Source: Acinetobacter celticus | GTDB taxonomy: Bacteria > Pseudomonadota > Gammaproteobacteria > Pseudomonadales > Moraxellaceae | Direction of reading: 5' to 3' | DNA length: 64,000 bases | Assembly: GCF_001707755.1 (NCBI RefSeq) | Contig: NZ_MBDL01000009.1 | Span: forward strand, 248,001-312,000 | Shown: positions 1 to 7,361 of the stretch, one piece after another | Position numbering within the stretch: the first letter of the stretch is position 1 | Layout of the letters: every line of letters starts with the position of its first letter | Position numbers and translations under genes: made by a program | Notes under the pieces: generated by a model | The model's input: only the letters and a program-made list of their open reading frames with translations | Told to the model about the DNA's origin: nothing | Databases searched by the model: none

Positions 1-1090
1 GTTCAATAGAGACCCTTACGGTGCTATTTGGTGCTTGTAAAGCCACATAGTTAATTAAATGAGAGGCTGAAGTAATCACTTCATCATTCACTTTCAAAAT
101 TTTATCGCCACGTTTTAGACCCGCTTTAGCAGAAGGGCCATTAGGTTGTACATGCGCAACAATAACTCCTTGCTCTTTCGGTGCAAAAACATCTTCCTGT
201 TCAATAGGAAGCAAACTAATCCCTAAATAACCACGTACTACTCGCCCATCCTTCAAAATAGCATTCAGGACTTGCTGACAAATTTTTGCAGGAATTGCGA
301 AACCAATACCCAATGAACCGCCAGATTGCGAGAAAATTGCAGTATTTACACCAATTAAATTACCAGCAACATCAATTAATGCACCACCTGAATTACCGGG
401 GTTAATGGCCGCATCGGTCTGAATAAAGTCTTCATAGGTATTGATGCCTAAATCTGAACGACCTGTTGCAGAAATAATACCCTGCGTTACGGTTTGACCA
501 ACGCCAAATGGGTTACCAATAGCCAGTACAACATCACCCACTTCATTGCCACTTAGTTTGAAAGGCAACACTGGAAGCTGATCCATTTCAATTTTAATTA
601 CTGCAATATCAGTGTCTGGGTCTGTTCCCACCACTCTTGCTTCTGCACGACGACCATCATTTAAAGCCACAATAATTTGATCAGCCTGAGCAATTACATG
701 ATTGTTGGTTAAAATATACCCATCTGGTCGTACAATAACACCTGAACCCAAACTATTTTCATTCGGTTCTTGCTTCAGTTGATCGGGGATTTGATTGCCA
801 AAAAATTCACGAAATGCAGGATCATTTAACAAAGGATGATCTAGCTGTTTCACTTTTTGAGTGGTAAAAATATTTACAACAGCAGGTGCTGCTACTTTAA
901 CAGCAGCACTGTATGACACGACCCCACCTGTACGTGAAGTATTGATCAGTGGTTCTACTTTTTCTGCGGGTAGTTTTACCCCATCTGGAGAAATAGGTGC
1001 TTTTGGCTTTTGTAGTTGTTGCCAACCTAAAAAACCAATGATGACTAGAATCAGTAACACCCAAGGTAACCAAGTAAAGGTCCGGCGCAC
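1..1090 (-). CDS. DegS/AlgW-like periplasmic serine protease, 3' end cut by window edge
   Basis: Reading the minus strand from a GTG at 1090 gives an open frame that runs off position 1 (about 363 codons seen). A GAGGA ribosome site sits at 1098-1102. One N-terminal membrane anchor (residues about 7-23) is followed by a trypsin-like domain with a visible triad: His131 in TNNHV, Asp161 in DTDIAV and Ser234 in NPGNSGG. A PDZ domain then begins (RGYLGISL onward). A single anchor with apparently one PDZ domain resembles DegS/AlgW, which start the sigma-E/AlgU envelope stress cascade in related bacteria. The C-terminus is missing, so a second PDZ (DegQ/DegP type) cannot be excluded. A second HtrA-family gene (MucD type) lies at 12.9-14.3 kb. 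Confidence 0.9.
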   Translation of the reverse strand, partial: MRRTFTWLPWVLLILVIIGFLGWQQLQKPKAPISPDGVKLPAEKVEPLINTSRTGGVVSYSAAVKVAAPAVVNIFTTQKVKQLDHPLLNDPAFREFFGNQIPDQLKQEPNENSLGSGVIVRPDGYILTNNHVIAQADQIIVALNDGRRAEARVVGTDPDTDIAVIKIEMDQLPVLPFKLSGNEVGDVVLAIGNPFGVGQTVTQGIISATGRSDLGINTYEDFIQTDAAINPGNSGGALIDVAGNLIGVNTAIFSQSGGSLGIGFAIPAKICQQVLNAILKDGRVVRGYLGISLLPIEQEDVFAPKEQGVIVAHVQPNGPSAKAGLKRGDKILKVNDEVITSASHLINYVALQAPNSTVRVSIE

Positions 1091-1259
1091 AGTTGTATCC
1101 TCTAAAATTTTTATTCGTTGATGACTCAATTATTTAAGTCATATTGTAAAGTAATTTTTCAACCATTCTTTAAAAAATATTCAGAGTTTTGTCACTCTTT
1201 AGTTACAATTAAATGCATGTTTAAATAGTAAAAATTGATTTTGAATTGGCAGAATACAG

Positions 1260-2018
1260 ATGGCTCAGTTAAACGACATTATTCAGTGGTGTAATCAAAC
1301 ATTGAAGTCACATGAATTTAAAGATTATGCACCCAATGGCTTACAGATTGAAGGCAAATCTGAAGTTAATAAAATTGTATGTGCTGTCACGGCCTCTCAA
1401 GAAGCAATTGAAGCCGCTATTGCACAAGGTGCTGACCTTCTTTTAGTGCATCATGGCTATTTCTGGAAAGGCGAACCCTACCCCATTACAGGTATGCGTG
1501 GCAAACGCATTAAAGCGCTCATTCAGCATGATATTTCATTGGTTGGCTACCACCTTCCTTTAGATAGTCATCCTGTACTAGGTAATAATGCAGCCATTGC
1601 TGATATTTTAGAATTAGATAATATTGAAGCTTTAGATCCTGCGGAACGCAACCCAATTGGTAATATTGGTTATTTAAAACAGCCCATGTCTGCGACAGAA
1701 TTTAAAGTGTTTGTATCGGAACGCTTAGGGTTTAACGCAATTCATCTACCCGCAGATAAAACCTCCATCCAAAAAGTTGGGTTTTGTACTGGCGGTGCGC
1801 AAGATTATATTTCCAAGGCAGCTGAACAAAATTGTGATGCTTATATTTCAGGCGAAGTCAGTGAACGGACATTTTACGAAGCCAAAGAATTAAACGTGCA
1901 TTATTATGCCTGTGGCCATCATGCAACGGAAAAATATGGTGTTCAGCGCTTAGCAAAAGCTATTTCAGAACAGTTCAATATTGAGTATAGTTATTTCGAA
2001 TTAAACAATCCGATTTAA
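1260..2018 (+). CDS. NIF3-like dinuclear metal centre protein (YbgI/DUF34 family)
   Basis: The 252-residue protein matches the short NIF3/YbgI family, which form hexameric toroids with a di-metal centre in each subunit. Metal-binding motifs are visible as VHHGYFW near residues 63-69 and CGHHATE near the C-terminus. The physiological substrate of the family is unsettled; GTP cyclohydrolase I type 2 is an old annotation with weak support. At this length the protein lacks the CutA/PII-like insertion of longer homologues. A stand-alone protein resembling that insertion is encoded at 38506-38817. The gene is divergent from the DegS-like protease and shares the 169-bp intergenic region with it. Confidence 0.93.
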   Translation: MAQLNDIIQWCNQTLKSHEFKDYAPNGLQIEGKSEVNKIVCAVTASQEAIEAAIAQGADLLLVHHGYFWKGEPYPITGMRGKRIKALIQHDISLVGYHLPLDSHPVLGNNAAIADILELDNIEALDPAERNPIGNIGYLKQPMSATEFKVFVSERLGFNAIHLPADKTSIQKVGFCTGGAQDYISKAAEQNCDAYISGEVSERTFYEAKELNVHYYACGHHATEKYGVQRLAKAISEQFNIEYSYFELNNPI

Positions 2019-2175
2019 TTTAGTTAAGGCGTGCTTTTGGCATTTTTCTTTATACGTATACGTTCGAGCCTTATTCTGTATTGTTATTTATCAGCAATGC
2101 GCAATTTGAGTTCATAATCCATTACAATAAAGCCACTTAATGTCAAAACCCAGCAAAATGCAAGGAATTGAAAAC

Positions 2176-2802
2176 ATGACAACCATTACTTTACCTGCTC
2201 TACCTTACGGTTACGAAGATCTTGCGCCGTACATCAGCAAAGAAACTTTAGAATTCCATCACGACAAACACCATAACACTTATGTTGTTAACCTAAACAA
2301 CCTTATCAAAGGCACTGACCTTGAAGGTAAATCTTTAGAAGAAATCATCAAAGCTTCTGCTGGTGATGCTGCTAAAGCAGGCATTTTCAACAATGCTGCT
2401 CAAGTTTGGAACCACACATTCTATTGGAACTGTATGGCTAAAAACGGTGGCGGTAAAGCAACTGGCGCTTTGGCTGCTAAAATTGATGAAGCTTTCGGTT
2501 CTTATGAAAAGTTTGCTGAAGAATTTGCAGTTGCTGCTACAACTCAATTCGGTTCAGGCTGGGCTTGGTTGGTTGCTGACGAAGTAAATGGCAACTTGTC
2601 TATTCTTAAAACTGCCAATGCAGATACGCCACTTGCTCATGGCAAAGTTGCAGTATTAACAATTGACGTTTGGGAACATGCTTACTACATCGACTTCCGC
2701 AATGCACGCCCTGTATATATCAAAACTTTCTTAGAAAGCCTTGTAAACTGGGATTATGCAAATGCTAAATATGCTGGTCAAGAAGCTGGCGTTGAAAAAT
2801 AA
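2176..2802 (+). CDS. sodB: Superoxide dismutase, iron type
   Basis: This cytoplasmic enzyme converts superoxide to oxygen and hydrogen peroxide. The start chosen is ATG 2176, which has AAGGAA at 2162-2167; an upstream in-frame ATG at 2140 has no ribosome site and would add 12 non-homologous residues. The product is then 208 residues. Metal ligands appear in FHHDKHH (His28), VWNHTFYW and DVWEHAYY. The NNAAQVWNH segment carries the Gln typical of Fe-SOD; Mn-SOD normally has Gly at this place. A strong terminator follows at 2830-2859, so the gene is probably monocistronic. Confidence 0.96.
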   Translation: MTTITLPALPYGYEDLAPYISKETLEFHHDKHHNTYVVNLNNLIKGTDLEGKSLEEIIKASAGDAAKAGIFNNAAQVWNHTFYWNCMAKNGGGKATGALAAKIDEAFGSYEKFAEEFAVAATTQFGSGWAWLVADEVNGNLSILKTANADTPLAHGKVAVLTIDVWEHAYYIDFRNARPVYIKTFLESLVNWDYANAKYAGQEAGVEK

Positions 2803-2829
2803 GATTTGAAATAATTTTATTTATTGCAC

Positions 2830-2859
2830 AAAAATCACCCGAAATGGGTGATTTTTTTA
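2830..2859 (+). terminator. Rho-independent terminator after sodB
   Basis: The arms AAAATCACCC and GGGTGATTTT close a short loop and are followed by a T run. It lies 28 bases after the sodB stop and upstream of the tRNA promoter, insulating the tRNA genes from sodB transcription. Confidence 0.85.
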
Positions 2860-2918
2860 TTTTTAAATCTTAAATGTCTATTAATAAAGCAAATGATTCA
2901 TTTCTTTACATTATATTA

Positions 2919-2947
2919 TTGACGGTATGGGTTTTCACCCCTAAAAT
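2919..2947 (+). promoter_or_regulatory. Sigma-70 promoter of the tRNA-Asn pair
   Basis: TTGACG (2919-2924) and TAAAAT (2942-2947) are separated by exactly 17 bases, and the first tRNA begins 12 bases after the -10 element. Both tRNA genes are probably cotranscribed from it, ending at the terminator at 3127-3160. Confidence 0.75.
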
Positions 2948-2958
2948 GCGCATCAGAT

Positions 2959-3034
2959 TCTCCAATAGCTCAGTCGGTAGAGCGACGGACTGTTAATCCG
3001 CAGGTCCCTGGTTCGAGCCCAGGTTGGAGAGCCA
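2959..3034 (+). tRNA. tRNA-Asn (GTT anticodon), first copy
   Basis: The 76-nt cloverleaf has a 7-bp acceptor stem (TCTCCAA with TTGGAGA), D-arm AGCTCAGTCGGTAGAGC, anticodon loop CTGTTAA giving GUU (Asn), a T-arm with GGTTCGAGCC, and an encoded 3' CCA. Only 9 bases separate it from the next tRNA. Confidence 0.96.
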
Positions 3035-3043
3035 TCTATTTAT

Positions 3044-3119
3044 TCTTCCATAGCTCAGTCGGTAGAGCGACGGACTGTTAATCCGCAGGTCCCTGGTTCG
3101 AACCCAGGTGGAAGAGCCA
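3044..3119 (+). tRNA. tRNA-Asn (GTT anticodon), second copy
   Basis: The body is nearly identical to the first copy. It differs in the acceptor stem (TCTTCCA with TGGAAGA, compensated on both sides) and at one T-loop position (GAACC instead of GAGCC). The 3' CCA is encoded. The anticodon is GUU. It is the last gene before the CRISPR array. Confidence 0.96.
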
Positions 3120-3126
3120 AGATTAT

Positions 3127-3160
3127 AAAAAGCCCATGCATTGCGACATGGGCTTTTTTT
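3127..3160. terminator. Terminator between tRNA-Asn pair and CRISPR array, probably bidirectional
   Basis: The arms AAAAGCCCATG and CATGGGCTTTT are nearly perfect and followed by T on the plus strand, with A-rich sequence on the other side. It ends the tRNA transcript, and could also stop the pre-crRNA arriving from the right on the minus strand. Confidence 0.85.
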
Positions 3161-3948
3161 ATTATCAGAATTTCTTTAAAGCAGAAGTAATATTCATATT
3201 TTCTAAGTTGCCTACATGGCAGTGAACAAGGTCACTTATTTTACCAAGTATCAAGTGGCTTTCTAAGCTGCCTACATGGCAGTGAACCTTGTGTTGGGTA
3301 AATTTTCCCAATTTGTAGGTTTCTAAGCTGCCTACATGGCAGTGAACATTAACACCGAGTTGAAGAAAATTCTAAATAATTTCTAAGCTGCCTACATGGC
3401 AGTGAACCATTGATTGAAATAACATCACCAACATTTGATTTTCTAAGCTGCCTACATGGCAGTGAACGGCTTATATCAAGCTATGGATGACTTGGAATCT
3501 TTCTAAGCTGCCTACATGGCAGTGAACTAAACTTAATGTCTCTGCATGCTGTTGATTCATTTCTAAGCTGCCTACATGGCAGTGAACGTAATACCTATCT
3601 TGTAATGCTTACAGGCCGTTTTCTAAGCTGCCTACATGGCAGTGAACAATGAGTTCAAAATCAACTTACTGGGTCGCTTTTTCTAAGCTGCCTACATGGC
3701 AGTGAACTGGTAACTCTCAAAATTATCGTCGCACTTGTTTTTCTAAGCTGCCTACATGGCAGTGAACAAGGCTTACTTGCAAAACCTTCATGATGAGAAT
3801 TTCTAAGCTGCCTACATGGCAGTGAACAAAACAATCCCAAATCAGTTGGGATCGTTCAATTTTCTAAGCTGCCTACATGGCAGTGAACCCATGACCTTTA
3901 ACCTCAACACACTTACCGTTTTTCTAAGCTGCCTACATGGCAGTGAAC

Positions 3949-3980
3949 TTCTTTGTTGATGCGTTTAATGATCTCATTGA
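3949..3980 (-). repeat. CRISPR spacer 13 (trailer-side member of a near-identical pair)
   Basis: This 32-nt spacer is identical to the one at 4489-4520 except for G at 3979 against T at 4519. In crRNA orientation the difference is at spacer position 2, inside the I-F seed. Being further from the leader, it should be the older acquisition. Confidence 0.95.
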
Positions 3981-4488
3981 TTTCTAAGCTGCCTACATGG
4001 CAGTGAACTGTCAGCCCAGCGAAGTGCAATTAATTCTGATTTTCTAAGCTGCCTACATGGCAGTGAACTAAATTATATTTACGCGTCTGCTGAATCTGCT
4101 TTTCTAAGCTGCCTACATGGCAGTGAACTGGTAAAAAAGAGGGAAGTCCGCTAAGCCCTTTTTCTAAGCTGCCTACATGGCAGTGAACCGTAAATTGAGA
4201 TTCATCACCATTTACGCCAATTTCTAAGCTGCCTACATGGCAGTGAACTGCTCCGTCTTTCTTTCGTGGTTTTTAATACTTTTCTAAGCTGCCTACATGG
4301 CAGTGAACTTCGCCACAAAAATTATTTTATCTTTATTATTTTTCTAAGCTGCCTACATGGCAGTGAACATCACTTACTCCCTGATTACCTGATCCCTTCA
4401 TTTCTAAGCTGCCTACATGGCAGTGAACAGCGTCAGAACAGATTACAGTAATAGTAGCCTTTTCTAAGCTGCCTACATGGCAGTGAAC

Positions 4489-4520
4489 TTCTTTGTTGAT
4501 GCGTTTAATGATCTCATTTA
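4489..4520 (-). repeat. CRISPR spacer 22 (leader-side member of a near-identical pair)
   Basis: It is the partner of the spacer at 3949-3980, nine repeat units closer to the leader, and differs at one seed base. The flanking spacers of the two copies do not match, so a block duplication of several units is not supported by what can be seen. Confidence 0.95.
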
Positions 4521-4788
4521 TTTCTAAGCTGCCTACATGGCAGTGAACTGAACCAAATCGTTTTTTCTGCAATATCTTTGTTTCTAAGCTGCCTACATGG
4601 CAGTGAACTAGATAAAGCTAAACAAGACGTTTTAGACATCTTTCTAAGCTGCCTACATGGCAGTGAACTTTACTGTGAAATCCCGATGGATTTATCACAA
4701 TTTCTAAGCTGCCTACATGGCAGTGAACACTCAACTTCTGGATGAAACTCATTGGCTTTGTTTCTAAGCTGCCTACATGGCAGTGAAC

Positions 4789-4957
4789 AGTAATTTTATA
4801 GCAAAAAATAAAGTGATAACAGTAAGTTAACCCTATAAACTCACAAAAGACCCAAGTTTTTACTCATAGTAACAACTCATTGATTTTATTAATATGTTAA
4901 AGAATGAATTTTATATTGGAGTAAAAAACTCTTTGTCAAAAACTATTCAAAACATAT
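4789..4957 (-). promoter_or_regulatory. CRISPR leader with promoter and IHF-type site
   Basis: This gene-free AT-rich stretch precedes the first repeat in the direction of crRNA synthesis. On the minus strand it holds TTGACA (4939-4934) and TATAAA (4915-4910) spaced 18 bases, a good sigma-70 promoter. It also holds AATCAATGAGTTG (plus-strand span 4873-4885), which fits the IHF consensus WATCARNNNNTTR exactly, about 90 bases from the first repeat. IHF bending of the leader is known to be needed for spacer integration in type I-F systems. A second TATAAA lies directly next to the repeat (about 4795-4800). Confidence 0.75.
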
Positions 4958-4986
4958 AAAAAAAGCCAGAGCATTGCTCCAGCCTT
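4958..4986 (-). terminator. Terminator after miaE
   Basis: On the minus strand an 11-bp hairpin with several G-T pairs (AAGGCTGGAGC, loop AAT, GCTCTGGCTT) is followed by a run of T. It ends the long minus-strand operon just before the CRISPR leader, so the array needs its own promoter. Confidence 0.8.
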
Positions 4987-5018
4987 CTGCCTTTTTACAC
5001 CATAAACAATAAAGTAAA

Positions 5019-5663
5019 TTAAATGGGTAAACCGCTATGGAAACGGAACATTTCATCTGGACTTAATATCAAGTTTTTTTCAACTTCACGAATATGTGCA
5101 ATACGTTGCTGAATATCTTCTTTCGGATTTTTCAGTTTTGACGATGTTGCCACATCCATCGCCAATGCCAAATAATCTTCATAATGTCGAGATTCTGACT
5201 TCAGCAAATAACGATAATAACGTGCCAGTTCATCATCAACACGCGAAGCAAGCGCATAGAAACGCTCACATGAACGTGCTTCAACAAATGCACCAATAAT
5301 CATGACATCAATTAAAGCCTCAGGCTCATAAGTCCGAATTTCTTTACGTAATACGCCTGCATAACGGCCAGCACTTAAACTCTTAAGTTCCAGACCACGC
5401 TTGCTCATCAACTCTAAAACTTGCTCATAATGCAACATTTCTTCGCGTACTAGTTGCGCTAGTTTCACTTGCAGATCTGTAAAAAAGCTGTAACGGAACA
5501 TCAAATTCATGGCCGTACTGGCCGCTTTCTTTTCACAATTAGCATGATCAAGCATCAAAATATCAAGATTCTGTATTGCTTTATCTAGCCACTCTTTTGG
5601 GGTTTCACAGCCTAAAAAGCCAATTACAGGCTTCATCAGCTTCTCATAATCAATGTTCGACAT
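5019..5663 (-). CDS. miaE: tRNA-(ms2io6A) hydroxylase
   Basis: The 214-residue ferritin-like di-iron monooxygenase hydroxylates the isopentenyl group of ms2i6A at tRNA position 37. Iron-binding motifs are LDHANCEKKA (residues about 39-48), EEMLHYEQ (74-81), EARSCERF and SESRHYEDY. The length agrees with the MiaE family. It is the last gene of the minus-strand operon that begins near mucD/lepA, 17 bases after the pdxJ stop, and is followed by a clear terminator. The modification needs MiaA and MiaB first; those genes are not in this window. Confidence 0.93.
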   Translation of the reverse strand: MSNIDYEKLMKPVIGFLGCETPKEWLDKAIQNLDILMLDHANCEKKAASTAMNLMFRYSFFTDLQVKLAQLVREEMLHYEQVLELMSKRGLELKSLSAGRYAGVLRKEIRTYEPEALIDVMIIGAFVEARSCERFYALASRVDDELARYYRYLLKSESRHYEDYLALAMDVATSSKLKNPKEDIQQRIAHIREVEKNLILSPDEMFRFHSGLPI

Positions 5664-5680
5664 ATTTCTTTATCAATAAC

Positions 5681-6406
5681 TTAACGGGCAGCTTGAATAA
5701 CAGCTTTCATTTGTTGAACGGCTTGTGCCAAACCTACAAATACAGCATCGGCAATAATTGAATGTCCAATATTCAATTCATGGATTTGTGGAATTTTGGC
5801 AATAGGTGTGACATTTTCTAAATTTAAACCATGACCTGCATTGACCACTAAGCCTTTTGAAGACGCATATTCAGCACCCACAATAATCCGCTCAAGCTCA
5901 TACTGCTGTGCTTCTGCGGTTTCTGCATCTGCATAAGCACCTGTATGCAATTCAATTGTCGGCGCGCCACAAGCAACAGCAGCATCAATTTGCGCTATAT
6001 CCGCATCAATAAACAAAGAAACACCACAACCTAATGCTGTTAATTCCTGTGTTGCTTTCTTCACATCCTCAAAATTCCCCAATACATCCAAACCACCTTC
6101 AGTAGTAACTTCTTGACGCTTTTCAGGGACAAAACATACATGCTGTGGCTTAATCTCTTTGGCGAATTCGATCATTTCTGCTGTGACAGCTATTTCTAAA
6201 TTCATTTGTGTTTTTAATACTGGGCGCATACGTCGTACATCTTCATCTTGAATATGGCGACGATCTTCACGCAAATGTAAAGTAATCCCCTCAGCGCCCG
6301 CTTGTTCGCAAATCAGTGCAGCATTAACAGGGTCAGGGTAAGTGGTGCCACGCGCTTGACGCAATGTTGCCACATGGTCAATATTTACACCAAGTAATGC
6401 AGCCAT
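5681..6406 (-). CDS. pdxJ: Pyridoxine 5'-phosphate synthase
   Basis: PdxJ condenses 1-deoxyxylulose 5-phosphate with 3-amino-2-oxopropyl phosphate to make pyridoxine 5'-phosphate, the last ring-forming step of DXP-dependent vitamin B6 synthesis. The 241-residue TIM barrel begins [16 protein letters not shown] and shows the family motifs [39 protein letters not shown] and VNAGHGLN. It lies 20 bases after recO, as in many gammaproteobacteria, so the two are probably cotranscribed. Confidence 0.97.
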   Translation of the reverse strand: MAALLGVNIDHVATLRQARGTTYPDPVNAALICEQAGAEGITLHLREDRRHIQDEDVRRMRPVLKTQMNLEIAVTAEMIEFAKEIKPQHVCFVPEKRQEVTTEGGLDVLGNFEDVKKATQELTALGCGVSLFIDADIAQIDAAVACGAPTIELHTGAYADAETAEAQQYELERIIVGAEYASSKGLVVNAGHGLNLENVTPIAKIPQIHELNIGHSIIADAVFVGLAQAVQQMKAVIQAAR

Positions 6407-6426
6407 AATACTTTCCTAAATTACGA

Positions 6427-7131
6427 TTATGTTTGAGAATTCTGTATCCAAAGTTGGCGACTCTTTAACGGTCGATCGCCCAGCAATGACGTAATCATTT
6501 GCCGATAAAGCTTAGACAATAATTGTAACTGTTCTGAATCAAAATCCCTACCCTTTTCATATTCACACATCGACAGGATTTGCTGTCCAGAGATTGCTAG
6601 GCGGGAGTCTTGCGCCGAAGGAATAAAACCATCATTTAATTGAAATAAGTAATGTTGGTTTGCAGTAATATTTTGTTGATTTGAGTCCATAGAAAAATCT
6701 AGAGGATAGCCCAACTCTTGTAATAACTCATGTTCAAACTGACGTAAAATCTGCTTTAAAAAATGGTTGGGATGGGTTTGTTTTGTAATGTGCTGTAATT
6801 GCGCCAAAGTTTCTGCATATTGCAAATACGTTTCTGGCATTTCAACTTCTGGTGGACAAAGTCGTAGTAAAATTTCATTTAAATAAAAACCTGAAAAAAA
6901 AGCATCACCAAAAAAGAAAATCGGCTGATTAACTATTTCTAGTTTCGTAAAATTTTTTAAATCAGATTTGCCCGAAGCTTGTAAACAAATGGGCTGATAT
7001 TGCGGTGGTGGCGTTTGTCGCAGAATACCATCAACACGACCATGCTCCTGTGTAAACAGATGCACAATATGACTGCGTTCTCTATATTTTCGATGATGGA
7101 TGAGATAACCATGCAATATTTCATTACGCAT
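6427..7131 (-). CDS. recO: DNA repair protein RecO
   Basis: RecO works with RecR to load RecA onto SSB-coated single-stranded DNA in the RecFOR pathway. The 234-residue product begins MRNEILHGYLIHHRKYRERS, the OB-fold domain typical of RecO, followed by a helical C-terminal half. I cannot see the four zinc cysteines of some RecO proteins, as expected for the gammaproteobacterial type. It sits between a small lipoprotein gene and pdxJ; the usual order elsewhere is era-recO-pdxJ. Confidence 0.93.
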   Translation of the reverse strand: MRNEILHGYLIHHRKYRERSHIVHLFTQEHGRVDGILRQTPPPQYQPICLQASGKSDLKNFTKLEIVNQPIFFFGDAFFSGFYLNEILLRLCPPEVEMPETYLQYAETLAQLQHITKQTHPNHFLKQILRQFEHELLQELGYPLDFSMDSNQQNITANQHYLFQLNDGFIPSAQDSRLAISGQQILSMCEYEKGRDFDSEQLQLLSKLYRQMITSLLGDRPLKSRQLWIQNSQT

Positions 7132-7142
7132 GATTAGATGAG

Positions 7143-7331
7143 TTAATCCTTATCTTTTTTATGGTCTTTTTCATCATCGCCATCCGGTATAACAGCGCCA
7201 ACGACAGCTGCTGTACCTTTTACAACACCTTTTGTGGTCTTATAAGCGATTTTAACAGGAACGGTAACAATTTTATGAATACAGCCTTGCAAAAACAACA
7301 CGCAAGCCATTATTGCCAATACTTTCATCAT
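7143..7331 (-). CDS. Small NF038104-like lipoprotein
   Basis: A short protein of about 62 residues with a lipoprotein signal peptide and lipobox LQGC. A mature region rich in Val and Lys (VPVKIAYKTTKGVVKGTAAVVGAV) follows, then an acidic/basic tail (DGDDEKDHKKDKD). It resembles the small lipoprotein family annotated in Acinetobacter as NF038104. Three in-frame ATGs occur at 7337, 7331 and 7328. AAGGAA overlaps the first, so 7331 or 7328 is the likelier start. It is inserted between era and recO, an addition to the usual operon. Function is unknown; the outer membrane is the likely site, because no Asp follows the Cys. Confidence 0.8.
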   Translation of the reverse strand: MMKVLAIMACVLFLQGCIHKIVTVPVKIAYKTTKGVVKGTAAVVGAVIPDGDDEKDHKKDKD

Positions 7332-7361
7332 TACCATTCCTTCTTAGCTTAAGTAAAATGA

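Larger units (their letters stand above)
3200..4788 (-). CRISPR. Type I-F CRISPR array, 27 repeats and 26 spacers, no adjacent cas genes
   Basis: There are 27 copies of a 28-bp repeat (plus strand TTTCTAAGCTGCCTACATGG followed by CAGTGAAC). In crRNA sense this reads GTTCACTGCCATGTAGGCAG plus CTTAGAAA on the minus strand, the form typical of subtype I-F with its 5-bp CTGCC/GGCAG hairpin. Repeats start at 3200 and every 60 bases to 3800, then every 60 bases from 3861 to 4761. Spacers are 32 nt except one of 33 nt (3828-3860). All repeats look identical except the leftmost, which has T for C at 3209. A degenerate terminal repeat marks the trailer, so the leader is on the right. Neighbours are tRNA-Asn (left) and miaE (right); no cas gene is in the 64 kb, so Cas proteins must act in trans if the array is functional. 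Confidence 0.98.

Noticed and set aside
861..1121. Plus-strand ORF of 86 codons
   Set aside because: It lies antisense to the start of the DegS-like protease, whose triad and anchor are clear; no ribosome site or family.
4266..4572. Short ORFs on both strands within the CRISPR array, with repeating LSCLHGSE or VHCHVGSLE peptides
   Set aside because: They are translations of the 28-bp repeats and spacers; the periodic peptide is the repeat itself. No ribosome site or coding character.
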